A DNA stretch of 54,380 nt from Desulfococcaceae bacterium HSG9 (GTDB taxonomy: Bacteria; Desulfobacterota; Desulfobacteria; Desulfobacterales; JAUCGF01), in contig JAUCGF010000103.1 in the NCBI GenBank assembly GCA_030378005.1, positions 1-54,380 on the forward strand, in the 5' to 3' direction. The position numbers and the translations under genes are program-made. Position 1 is the stretch's first letter; the number at the start of each line of letters is the position of its first letter. The notes under the pieces are model-generated. The model did no database searches. It saw only the letters and a program-made list of their open reading frames with translations, and was not told the DNA's origin. Of this stretch, positions 17,701-26,313 are shown in pieces.

Positions 17701-18748
17701 GTCCCTACGGGACTTGTCGTATAAGTAATCCTTTTTCTATAGATATTATGTCCCTAACGGGACAAAGTGTAAACTAACAAATGAAGGAAGCCCAATTTTT
17801 GTTTTTTCGTGCAATTCGTGTAATTCGTGTAATTCGTGTAATTCGTGTAATTCGTGTGTTTCGTGGTCAAAAATCAGTTTGAACAGTGTCCCGTTAGGGA
17901 CATAATATCTATAGAAAGAAATCTTGCCGGTATGGCAAGTCCCGTAGGGACGAAATAGAAAAAGCGCAAGCTGCTTCAAAGCTGATATGAAGGATGCCCA
18001 ATTTTGTTTTATTCGTGTAATTCGTGTGTTTCACAGTCAAAAATCAGTTTGAACAGTGTCCCGTTAGGGACATAATATCTATAGAAAGAAATCTTGCTGG
18101 TATGACAAGTCCCGTAGGGACGAAATAGAAAAAGTGTAAGCTGCTTCAAAGCTGATATGAAGGAAGCTCAATTTAGTTTTATTCGTGTAATTCGTGTGTT
18201 TCGCAGTTAAAAATCAGGTTGAACAGTGTCCCGTTAGGGACATAATATCTATAGAAAGAAATCGGTAGTGGGTCAAACCCGTTGATAAAGAATTCGGAGT
18301 CCGTGTATTGTCAGGCTAATTTATACGCCATCAACAGGTTTGACCCACTACCGAAGAAATCTTGCTGGTATGGCAAGCCCCGTAGGGACGAAATAGAAAA
18401 AGCGCAAGCCGCTTCAAAGCTGATATGAAGGAAGCCCAATTTTCGTGTAATTCGTGTAATTCGTGTAATTCGTGTAATTCGTGTGTTTCGTGGTTAAAAA
18501 TCAGGTTGAACAGTGTCCCGTCAGGGACATAATATCTATAGAAAGAAATCTTGCTGGTATGGCAAGCCCCGTAGGGACGAAATAGAAAAAGCGCAAGCCG
18601 CTTCAAAGCTGATATGAAGGAAGCTCAATTTAGTTTTATTCGTGTAATTCGTGTGTTTCGCAGTCAAAAATCAGGTTGAACAGTGTCCCGTCAGGGACAT
18701 AATATCTATAGAAAGAAATCTTGCCGGTATGGCAAGTCCCGTAGGGAC
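17701..18748. repeat. array of six two-hairpin repeats upstream of the CHAT gene
   Basis: Each unit is 63-64 bp with two palindromes: GTCCCGTTAGGGAC, then ATAATATCTATAG, then GTCCCGTAGGGAC. One inverted unit lies at 17701-17763. Five direct units begin at 17888, 18058, 18228, 18515 and 18685, with a spacing of about 170-175 bp. The spacers repeat too (gctgatatgaaggaagcc, then runs of the 9-mer ATTCGTGTA). Unit three is split by a MITE (18264-18352). The last spacer runs straight into the ribosome binding site of the CHAT gene. One more unit lies at 41805-41867. This is not CRISPR: the period and spacers do not fit. Confidence 0.9.
18264..18352. mobile_element. MITE family A, copy 2, inserted in the repeat array
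   Basis: Another 89-bp element with ends GGTAGTGGGTCAAACC and its complement, as at 1200-1288. It interrupts a repeat unit whose intact form is known from its neighbours, so the target duplication can be read: AAGAAATC at 18256-18263 and again at 18354-18361, with one extra G. An 8-bp duplication shows real transposition, later than the array's amplification. Confidence 0.88.
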
Positions 18749-18842
18749 GAAATAGAAAAAGCGTAAGCCGCTTCAAAGCTGATATGAAGGAAGCCCAATT
18801 TTTGTTTTTTTCGTGTAATTCGTGGATAAAAATGAGGTTGAT

Positions 18843-21800
18843 ATGAAAAAATGCACAATCAAAATCGAACCCGGCAATGACACCCAAGACGTAACTGTCA
18901 AATACAATGATATGAAATCCCATTCCATATCCGCATCCCGAATGGCTGATGTGATCAAGGATTCGGAAACGGGTATCGGGCAAAGCAAGGCTGTGGAAAC
19001 AGGTCGGGAGCTGTTTTCTGTTTTAGATGGTTCGGGCGGACGGCTGCGGGCTGAAATGGATAAAGCCGATGAAGCCGGTGAGGAACTGGCGCTTTATCTG
19101 GATTTGCCTCCGGTTTATGACAGCCTGCCCTTTGAACTGCTTTTTGACAACGGGTTTTTGCTACAGGATGAAGATTTGTATCTGTTTCGCCTGGCGGATA
19201 CGAAAAAGCGGAAATATAAGACGGAATCGCGAGCCTTGCGTATTTTGTTCATGGCCTGTTCGCCTGAAGGACAGACCACATTGAATTTTGAAGATGAAGA
19301 AGAACTGATTTTGCGTGAGGCCGAGAAGCTGCATTTGAATCTTGCTGTGGAAGATAGCGGGTCCGCAGATGGTTTGAAGGATATGGTTATCGGAGCGGGC
19401 GGGTTTGACGTGCTGCATATTTCCGGTCATGCGGGTATTGATGATAAGAAGGGGCCGGTGTTTTACATGGAAAATGAAATCGGCCGGCTGGACAAGGTGA
19501 CGCCCAGACGGTTCAACAAGGCTTTGCAAGGCTTTCAGCCTCGGATTCTGTTTTTATCGGGTTGTTCCACGAGCAAACGCGATTGGGAAACCAATGATCC
19601 GTCTTTTACCGAAAAGATGGTGTCATTCGGGGTTCCCTTTGTCATGGGATGGGCCGAGCCGGTTTATGACACGGCCGCTTCGAAAATGGCCGCGCAATTG
19701 TTCAAATATCTGGCCATGGGCAAGGATATTGCCGAATCCGTGCGTCTGGCGCGAATGGAAGTTAGGGATTTTGTGCATACCTGGGCGCTTTTTCGGGTGT
19801 ACTGCAACCGGTCGCAGCCGGATGCGCTGATTCCTGCGGGCATGGGCATTCGCACACAAACCTTTCGCAAGACCGTGCATCGCACGTTGGAACATAGCGA
19901 GATTCAGGTTCTGGCGCAAGGGTTTGTGGGGCGGCGGCGTCAGATTCAAAAAGGCGTCAAGGTGTTGCGCGGCTTTGAAGTGCAAAAAGGGCTTTTGATC
20001 ACGGGTGCGGCCGGTGTGGGCAAATCCTGTCTGGCCGGAAAGCTGATTGAGCGATTCGAGAAGAAAAAGCTCATTGCATTTCACGGCAGGCTTGAAACCG
20101 GCGCATTGTTTCAGAAATTTATCAATCTGTTCGAGCGTTTTGATATTCAAACCGGACTGAAAGAAATACATTCCGAAGATCCGCCTGAAGAGCGCCTCAT
20201 GGGACTGTTTCGGCAGGCGTTGCAGGAATTGCCGGTCATTATTTATCTGGACGATTTTGAACGGAATCTCGAACGTCGGCCAGCCGGCTCTGATGATGCG
20301 GATGACGTGTTTGAAGTGCAAAAGGATGTGCTGCCCCTGGTTCGGGGCTTGCTGCGCGGCGTATCGTGGGCCGAGGGTGAATCCAATTTGATGATCAGCA
20401 CCCGGTATCCGTTCAAACTGGAACATGCGGGCCGTGAATCGGTTTCCGAAAATCTGATCCGGATTGCGCTCATGTCCATGCGGGATGCGGAACTGAAAAA
20501 AAAGGTGGACAAGCTCGAATTCATTGCCAAGAGCAGACGACGGAAAATATACGAAACCGCTGGCCGAGGCAATCCCCGGTTGCTGGAATGGCTTGACAAA
20601 ATCGCCGAGCAAGAGAGCAAATACGATCTGGCCGAATTGCATACACGGGTGACAGGCAAACAGGAGGATTACATTGCCGAATACTTGTCCGATTTGATGG
20701 TGAATACCCAGGGCGAAGCATTCAAGACCTTTTTACATCAATCGGCTGTTTATCGCCAACCCGTTCCCGAGTCTGCGTTTGCAGCATTCGGAAACGCTGA
20801 CCAGTTGCGGCGGGCCGCGTGGCTGACCTTGATGGAACAGGAAACCCGGCCGGACCGGGATACATATTGGGTGCATCCCATGATTCGGGACAAGCAATGG
20901 GAAAAACTGTCCGCATCCGACCAGACCGCCGCGCATGATGCGGCTGCAAGGTGGCATGACACCGCAATCGATGAAGCGGAACAATCGTCATATAGCAGGC
21001 TGTCCGAAGCGGTTTATCATTGCCTGGCTGCGGACCGCATCCGGCAGGCGTGCAAACATGCGATTCCTTTGGGGCTTATGATGGATAATATGCAATTGTA
21101 CCGGGAATGCGTGGAAATGCAGCAAATTGTGGCGGAATCTGTCACAGAAGCAGTGATCACTGAGGCGCTTGCGGAAAAAGATGGGAACGTGGCCGTGTTG
21201 ATGAGCGATCTTGGGGCTGCGTATAATATGATGGGGGATTATCCCAGGGTCATCCAATGGACGGAAAAAGCCCTTGCCATTGATTTGAAATTTTTCGGCG
21301 AAAATCATCCGAATGCAGCGATTCGTTACAACAACCTCGGCGAGGCTTATCGAACATTGGGCGAATACAGCAAAGCCATAGAGCATTATGAGCGCGCCCT
21401 TGCCATTGATTTAAAAAACTTCGGCGAAAATCATCCGAAGGTGGCGACTTATAACAACAACCTCGGCTTGGCTTATCAAGCATTGGGCGAATACAGCAAA
21501 GCCATAGAGTATTATGAGCGCGCCCTTGCCATTGATTTGAAAAACTTCGGCGAAAATCATCTGGATACGGCGATTGACTACAACAACCTCGGCGGGGCTT
21601 ATTATGCATTGGGCGATTATAGTAAAGCCATCAAGCATCATGAACGAGCCCTTGCCATTGATTTGAAAAACTTCGGCGAAAATCATCCGCAAGTGGCGAT
21701 TTGTTACAACAACCTCGGCGCGGGTTATCGAGCATTGGGCGAATACAATAAAGCCATAGAGTATTATGAGCGCGCCCTTGCCATTGATTTGAAAAACTTC

Positions 21801-22127
21801 GGCGAAAATCATCCGAAGGTGGCGACTCGTTACAACAACCTCGGCGGGGCTTATTATGCTTTGGGCGAATACAGCAAAGCTGTCAAGTATTTTGAGCGCG
21901 CCCTTGCCATTGATTTGAAAAGCTTCGGCGAAAATCATCCGGATACGGCGATTGATTACAACAACCTCGGATTTGTTTATGATGCATTGGGCGAATACAA
22001 TAAAGCCATAAAGTATTTTGAGCGCGCCCTTGGAATTTTTTTAAAGGTTTTAGGTCATGAACATCCGCATACAAAGGGCGTAAAGGGTCATCTGGAAGAG
22101 GCAAAGTGTAAATTGTCTGAACCATGA
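18843..22127 (+). CDS. CHAT protease - STAND NTPase - TPR protein
   Basis: A 1094-residue multidomain protein. Residues about 85-320 form a CHAT (caspase-like) domain with the catalytic His196 (LHISGHAG) and Cys241 (LFLSGCSTS). Residues about 360-720 form a STAND/NACHT-like NTPase with Walker A GAAGVGKS (388-395) and Walker B VIIYLDDFE (Asp470-471). From about 780 to 1085 there are seven 42-residue TPR units of the kinesin-light-chain type (YSKAIEHYERALAIDLKNFG). The layout is protease effector, switch, sensor. It is typical of predicted conflict or cell-death proteins, and CHAT-TPR proteases also act with type III-E CRISPR. No CRISPR or partner gene is nearby. The start is ATG 18843 with GAGG 5-6 nt upstream; a GTG at 18822 is less likely. 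It is probably transcribed alone. Confidence 0.9.
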   Translation: MKKCTIKIEPGNDTQDVTVKYNDMKSHSISASRMADVIKDSETGIGQSKAVETGRELFSVLDGSGGRLRAEMDKADEAGEELALYLDLPPVYDSLPFELLFDNGFLLQDEDLYLFRLADTKKRKYKTESRALRILFMACSPEGQTTLNFEDEEELILREAEKLHLNLAVEDSGSADGLKDMVIGAGGFDVLHISGHAGIDDKKGPVFYMENEIGRLDKVTPRRFNKALQGFQPRILFLSGCSTSKRDWETNDPSFTEKMVSFGVPFVMGWAEPVYDTAASKMAAQLFKYLAMGKDIAESVRLARMEVRDFVHTWALFRVYCNRSQPDALIPAGMGIRTQTFRKTVHRTLEHSEIQVLAQGFVGRRRQIQKGVKVLRGFEVQKGLLITGAAGVGKSCLAGKLIERFEKKKLIAFHGRLETGALFQKFINLFERFDIQTGLKEIHSEDPPEERLMGLFRQALQELPVIIYLDDFERNLERRPAGSDDADDVFEVQKDVLPLVRGLLRGVSWAEGESNLMISTRYPFKLEHAGRESVSENLIRIALMSMRDAELKKKVDKLEFIAKSRRRKIYETAGRGNPRLLEWLDKIAEQESKYDLAELHTRVTGKQEDYIAEYLSDLMVNTQGEAFKTFLHQSAVYRQPVPESAFAAFGNADQLRRAAWLTLMEQETRPDRDTYWVHPMIRDKQWEKLSASDQTAAHDAAARWHDTAIDEAEQSSYSRLSEAVYHCLAADRIRQACKHAIPLGLMMDNMQLYRECVEMQQIVAESVTEAVITEALAEKDGNVAVLMSDLGAAYNMMGDYPRVIQWTEKALAIDLKFFGENHPNAAIRYNNLGEAYRTLGEYSKAIEHYERALAIDLKNFGENHPKVATYNNNLGLAYQALGEYSKAIEYYERALAIDLKNFGENHLDTAIDYNNLGGAYYALGDYSKAIKHHERALAIDLKNFGENHPQVAICYNNLGAGYRALGEYNKAIEYYERALAIDLKNFGENHPKVATRYNNLGGAYYALGEYSKAVKYFERALAIDLKSFGENHPDTAIDYNNLGFVYDALGEYNKAIKYFERALGIFLKVLGHEHPHTKGVKGHLEEAKCKLSEP
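21271..22053 (+). repeat. seven 126-bp coding repeats (TPR units)
   Basis: The text CCCTTGCCATTGATTTGAAA recurs every 126 bp at about 21271, 21397, 21523, 21649, 21775 and 21901, with a diverged last unit near 22027. Much of each unit is nearly identical at DNA level, including synonymous sites. This points to recent expansion or gene conversion rather than old protein-level repeats. Confidence 0.9.
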
Positions 22128-22297
22128 TTTTTATGATTAAAGGATTGCCATGATTAGGCGGGTGTAGATTACAGATGATGAGTGCATAAAGGGCATTATG
22201 CAAATTGTTGTTTTACGTTAGGATTAGAGATTAGATAACTTACACATATTAAAAAATCGGGTGATTTATCCTGAATAAAACATGGCAAATAATACAA

Positions 22298-22945
22298 TTG
22301 CCGGTGACAGATTACAACAAAGCGTTAGTATTGCAACACCGGCTGGTCGCTTCCCGTCAAAAAAAACCGCTCAAATCCGATCTGGTGCTGTTGGTTGAAC
22401 ATCCTGCCGTTTTCACATTAGGTCGTCGAGGCGGTTTGTCCAACCTGATTGTTTCTCCTGATTATCTGAAAAAAAAAGGCATTGCCGTCGTTCCGGCAGA
22501 AAGAGGCGGCGACATTACGTTTCACGACATCGGGCAACTGATCGCCTATCCGATTGTAAACCTGAGAGCGAACCGGATGTCTGTCACCGATTATGTCAGC
22601 GCCCTTGAAGAGGTGATGATCGGTGCGGCGGCCAAATTCGGCGTAACGGCTGTTCGTCGTGATCTCAATCGCGGCGTCTGGGTCGGTGTTCGCAAATTAG
22701 GCAGCATCGGCATTGCCATTCGCCACGGAATTACATTTCATGGCCTGGCGTTCAATGTGAATCTCTCTTTGACGCCGTTTGATTGGATACGTCCCTGCGG
22801 TTTGCATAATGTTCGTGTTACAAGTTTGGCGCGTGAACTTTCACAATCTGTGAGTATGGAATATGTGCGTGAAATTTTGATAAAACAGTTTGAATCTGTT
22901 TTTAAAATTCAATTGAAAGTTACGACGTTAGAAAGTCTGCCATAA
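22298..22945 (+). CDS. lipB: lipoyl(octanoyl) transferase LipB
   Basis: A protein of about 215 residues that transfers octanoate from acyl carrier protein to lipoyl domains such as GcvH. Seen: LGRRGGLSNL, RGGDITFHDIGQLIAYPIVN, the catalytic Lys in GVRKLGSIGIAIRHGITFHG, and the catalytic Cys in DWIRPCGLHNVRVTSL. The usual HGPGQ motif is HDIGQ here. The start is unclear. TTG 22298 is the only standard start codon after the in-frame TGA at 22262, yet the family's first strand (WQIIQL here) lies before it. A CTG at 22271 is the alternative. There is no good ribosome binding site, so either a non-standard start or N-terminal damage should be considered. Confidence 0.88.
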   Translation: MPVTDYNKALVLQHRLVASRQKKPLKSDLVLLVEHPAVFTLGRRGGLSNLIVSPDYLKKKGIAVVPAERGGDITFHDIGQLIAYPIVNLRANRMSVTDYVSALEEVMIGAAAKFGVTAVRRDLNRGVWVGVRKLGSIGIAIRHGITFHGLAFNVNLSLTPFDWIRPCGLHNVRVTSLARELSQSVSMEYVREILIKQFESVFKIQLKVTTLESLP

Positions 22946-22969
22946 ATAATTTTTTCAGCAAACTCTCTA

Positions 22970-23079
22970 TTGTTGTGATAAGTGAAAATCAGGAGTGCAA
23001 ACTTCAGTTTGCCGCTTTTGAAGCGTTTTGGCAAACTGAAGTTTGCACTCCTGCCCGTCAGCCAAATGTTGACACAACA
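22970..23079. mobile_element. MITE-like element family C, copy 1 (shortened)
   Basis: The element ends TTGTTGTG...TTGACACAACA. The inner arms GAGTGCAAACTTCAGTTTGC and the complement flank a short loop. Full-length relatives of 125 bp lie at 32517-32641 and 48484-48608. The left end here lacks about 15 bp. It lies between the convergent lipB and TRAP genes. Confidence 0.75.
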
Positions 23080-23121
23080 CCATTCACCTGATGCAGACTC
23101 TCCTCTTATACCTCATCCGAC

Positions 23122-25008
23122 TTATTTCATTTGCAAAGGCAGCCACAAGGCTATGTCTTGAAACATAAAAACCAGAATAATGCCCAAAACAAGGATTATC
23201 ACGAACGGGACAACACTTTTGATGATAAAAGAGAGCGGTTCATCAACAATGCCTTTGACCGTGAATATATTGAGTCCCACCGGCGGAGTGAGCAATGCTG
23301 TTTCAATGAGCATCATCAGAATAACGCCAAAAGCAATTGTGTCGATTCCCAAAGCGGGAAGCATCGGCGCGATCACAGGAACGGTCAAAACTGTTATTGA
23401 GCCGCCGTCTAAGAACATTCCCAGACAAAGGTAAAGAATCACAATCATGAGTATAACCCCCCATATCGGCAAACCGGAAGAAACGATATATTCGGTAAGG
23501 TCAGCCGGAATCTGAAGAAGGGTTATCACGTTGGACATGACCAAAGCGCCGACCATAATCATGACGATCATTGTAGAAAGGATGCTGCTGTCTATCAGAC
23601 ACTGCACAAAACCCTTCCAATCCAGCTTGCGGAAAATGAAGGCGCAAAAAAGGCTGTAAATCACCAGTATCGCACCGGCTTCGGTCGGTGTGGCAATACC
23701 TGTGTAGATGCTTCCAAGAACAAACACCGGGCCGAGAATGATGATAAAAGATTTCCGCAGCGAGATTAGACGCTCGGTCCAACTGTAAGACACGGCTTCA
23801 TATTTGCCGCTGATTTTGCAATTCATTACGATATATGCGCTGAACATGGCCACCAGCATGATTCCCGGAACCACACCGGCCATGAAAAGGTCTCCGACGG
23901 ATGTATCGGTCAGAAAGCCATAAACAATAAACCCGATACTGGGCGGAATGATCAATCCCAGACTGCTGCCGGTCACTGTGCCGATAACCAGCTTTTTATC
24001 ATAGCCCCGGTCCAGCAGCGGTTTCATGGCGACAAGAGTGATAATTGCGGTAACTGCCGTACTCGAACCGATCATGGCTGCCAGGATTCCTCCGGTGATG
24101 CAGGTACCTACGCCCAAACCGCCGGGCATCCAGCCGAGCCATTTGCCGCTCAAATCATATATCTGCTCACCCAATCCGCTTCGTGACAGAATCAGCCCGC
24201 CGAGAGTAAACAAAGGGATTGCCAGTAAAACAAAATTAGTGGCCGTATGTTCCGCCACGATGGGCAGAGTATTCAGACCGTTGATACTTCCATGGAAAAA
24301 TAACAGACCGGCAAGACCAGTCAGCCCCAGGGCAAAGGCTATCGGCACTCCCCAAAACAGAAGCGCCAGTGCAAAGACAAGAATTCCCAAAGGTTGGCTG
24401 AAAAAATAAACAGCGATTCCCACTCCAGCCGACAGCAAAAAGAATAAAACCATCAAAGCCGGAGAGACAGATGACGTTTCAGAGGCTTTTTCAGGATTCT
24501 TCTTAATCCAAAGAATTCTGCCCTGAATTTTTCTTACCGTTTGAATGACACTCAGGGCCATGCCGCTCGGAATTGCCAAAAAAACAAGCCACATGGGATA
24601 ACGGAACAGCCCTTCGCTCATGGAATTATATTCAACAGCTTCCATGAAATGGCTGAAACCATAAATACCCAGAGCGCCGATAAAAACCATAGATACAAGA
24701 TCGGAGGCCGCTCCGATAGTTTGTCTGGTGCGATTCGGTAAACGGGTGACAAATACATCACAGGCAACGTGTTTGTCTGATTTGATACCATAAGGAACAG
24801 ACAAAAACGTGAACCAGATAAATATCAGAGTTGAAATCGCCAAAACCCATGAAGTGGGCTGATCCAGAAAATGCCGTGAAAACGCCTCAAAAGACATAAA
24901 CAGAGCCACTGCCAGCATCATCAGACCGGCCAGCAGAGCAAAGGCAAATGAGATGCGATCTATCAGCGCCCCTGCGCCTTGCTCTGGCGAAACTGTTATT
25001 TTATCCAT
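23122..25008 (-). CDS. TRAP transporter, fused small and large permease (DctQM)
   Basis: A 628-residue membrane protein. Residues about 15-165 form a DctQ domain with four hydrophobic segments (FSRHFLDQPTSWVLAISTLI is typical). Residues about 190-625 form the large DctM subunit with some 12 segments, including GVPIAFALGLTGLAGLL, IPLFTLGGLILSRSGLGEQIYD and GSSLGLIIPPSIGFIVYG. TRAP systems import organic acids or sulfonates with Na+, using the periplasmic protein encoded just upstream (25246-26274). GAGG precedes the start. A 237-bp gap holding a family B repeat separates it from the binding-protein gene. Confidence 0.95.
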   Translation of the reverse strand: MDKITVSPEQGAGALIDRISFAFALLAGLMMLAVALFMSFEAFSRHFLDQPTSWVLAISTLIFIWFTFLSVPYGIKSDKHVACDVFVTRLPNRTRQTIGAASDLVSMVFIGALGIYGFSHFMEAVEYNSMSEGLFRYPMWLVFLAIPSGMALSVIQTVRKIQGRILWIKKNPEKASETSSVSPALMVLFFLLSAGVGIAVYFFSQPLGILVFALALLFWGVPIAFALGLTGLAGLLFFHGSINGLNTLPIVAEHTATNFVLLAIPLFTLGGLILSRSGLGEQIYDLSGKWLGWMPGGLGVGTCITGGILAAMIGSSTAVTAIITLVAMKPLLDRGYDKKLVIGTVTGSSLGLIIPPSIGFIVYGFLTDTSVGDLFMAGVVPGIMLVAMFSAYIVMNCKISGKYEAVSYSWTERLISLRKSFIIILGPVFVLGSIYTGIATPTEAGAILVIYSLFCAFIFRKLDWKGFVQCLIDSSILSTMIVMIMVGALVMSNVITLLQIPADLTEYIVSSGLPIWGVILMIVILYLCLGMFLDGGSITVLTVPVIAPMLPALGIDTIAFGVILMMLIETALLTPPVGLNIFTVKGIVDEPLSFIIKSVVPFVIILVLGIILVFMFQDIALWLPLQMK

Positions 25009-25081
25009 TTTGCCTCATCAATAAAACAATCCTAAGGAATGAGGACGAAATAACTTCCCCATTTCTCCAACTGTTGCTCTT

Positions 25082-25236
25082 AATCTAATAAAAAATGCCT
25101 GAAAATATGGCATGGAGCGCAAAAATTAAGCGCAGCGGTTTTTTGCAGGCCCCTGAATCCTCAAGCATCCGGGTGGAATCGGATGCAAAAAATCGCTTCG
25201 CTTAATTTTTGCACTCCTAAATTTTCTATTTACTGA
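25082..25236. mobile_element. palindromic element family B, copy 2
   Basis: About 155 bp sharing the core ATGGAGCGCAAAAATTAAGC and the complementary arm CTTAATTTTTGCACTCC with copy 1. The left terminus is worn (tctaataaaa instead of cagtagatcg). It sits between dctP-like and dctQM-like genes of one presumed operon. As it is a strong fold-back, it could reduce readthrough or stabilise the upstream mRNA segment. Confidence 0.75.
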
Positions 25237-25245
25237 TACTGACTT

Positions 25246-26274
25246 CTATTTTGATTTTTCCAGAAGCCCCCACAACTCCTTAAAATTATCGCCAAGCTGC
25301 TCTTTTGCAAACTCTTTCATAACCGGTCTGACTGTATTGATAAGTTTGGCTTTCTCTTCACTGGAAAATTCTACAAATGCCTTTGCTTCAGATTTCAGAA
25401 AGGTAAAATCCTCTTCACGCTCCTTGGCTGCATAGTCTCTCGTCCAGGCTTCAAACTCCCTGGCTGTTTCGGCTAATATTTTTTGATCTTCGCCGGAGAG
25501 TTTATTCCAGGATTTTTTGTTGATCACCACCCACATACTAAAGTAGGGGATAGTCGGGTCAACGGTCAGATAAGGAGCCACTTCATAGAGTTTGCTGCGT
25601 CGCCATCTGGAAACTCCCGAACCGGCTCCCTGGATGGTTCCTCGTTGCAAGGCGGTATAAATCTCTTTTGCGCTCAAGCCGATAGGGACAGCTCCCAGTG
25701 CCTTGTACATGGTTGCCATGGCGGTTCCGGAAGTGCGCATTTTCAGCCCCTTATAATCGTCAATAGTCGTAATGGCCTTGTCGCGGCGTCCGATCAAAGT
25801 AGTCCCAAATGACCATGGAGCAAGCAACTTGCTGTTGAAGTACTTTTCGAACTCGGTGGAAGCTATCTCGCGAACCCTGGGGTTATCAAGGAATCTATAA
25901 TAATGTTCATAGCTTTCCCAGCATCCCGAAGTACCTAAAGATCCGACAAACTCCAACACTGGCGAACGGCGACCGACCAAAGCCACATGCAAAAGACCGA
26001 TGTCGATCTGATTTTTTGACATGGCTGCCATAATAGACTTTGCATTATACAAAGAGCCGGCCCCATAGTGTTTAATATTAATTTTACCTCCGGTTTTTTT
26101 AGCCACCGCCTCCACGAACGTTTGGGCTGCTATTTCGTGGTTGCTTTTTGGCGGTGTGGTGGTGGCAAAAGTCAATTGCCCCTCGTCTGCAAAAGCGCAG
26201 TCCGAACCGGCCATAACCGGCATCATGGAAATAAATGCGAAAATCGCGACACATAAAATTGTTACATACTTCAT
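25246..26274 (-). CDS. TRAP transporter substrate-binding protein (DctP family)
   Basis: A 342-residue periplasmic binding protein with a signal peptide (residues 1-30, ILCVAIFAFISMMPVMA...AFA). The DctP fold is seen in LTFATTTPPKSNHEIAAQTF, GSLYNAKSIMAAMSKNQIDI, the conserved Arg segment DDYKGLKMRTSGTAMATMY and LQRGTIQGAGSG. The ligand cannot be read from sequence; the Arg in KMRTSG normally binds a carboxylate. The start is the second ATG (26274), preceded by AAGGAGGAG; a TTG five codons earlier lies within that site. It lies 39 bp downstream of the lyase gene, in the same operon. Confidence 0.93.
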   Translation of the reverse strand: MKYVTILCVAIFAFISMMPVMAGSDCAFADEGQLTFATTTPPKSNHEIAAQTFVEAVAKKTGGKINIKHYGAGSLYNAKSIMAAMSKNQIDIGLLHVALVGRRSPVLEFVGSLGTSGCWESYEHYYRFLDNPRVREIASTEFEKYFNSKLLAPWSFGTTLIGRRDKAITTIDDYKGLKMRTSGTAMATMYKALGAVPIGLSAKEIYTALQRGTIQGAGSGVSRWRRSKLYEVAPYLTVDPTIPYFSMWVVINKKSWNKLSGEDQKILAETAREFEAWTRDYAAKEREEDFTFLKSEAKAFVEFSSEEKAKLINTVRPVMKEFAKEQLGDNFKELWGLLEKSK

Positions 26275-26313
26275 TTTCTCCTCCTTCAACAGAATGCCCT
26301 GGAGTCTGTTGTA

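Noticed and set aside
17701..18748. CRISPR array
   Set aside because: Repeats are spaced about 170 bp apart, the spacers are themselves repeated, units contain two palindromes, and no cas genes are present.
17746..18983. Short proteins with HELHELHEL or FLFRPYGTCHT runs
   Set aside because: These frames are the translation of the 9-bp ATTCGTGTA microsatellite and the two-hairpin repeat; they have no ribosome binding sites.
19623..20642. A 339-residue minus-strand frame inside the CHAT gene
   Set aside because: It lies wholly opposite a protein with clear CHAT and STAND motifs and has no homology signal of its own.
21250..21938. Repetitive minus-strand proteins opposite the TPR region
   Set aside because: Their repeats mirror the 126-bp coding units of the plus-strand TPRs.
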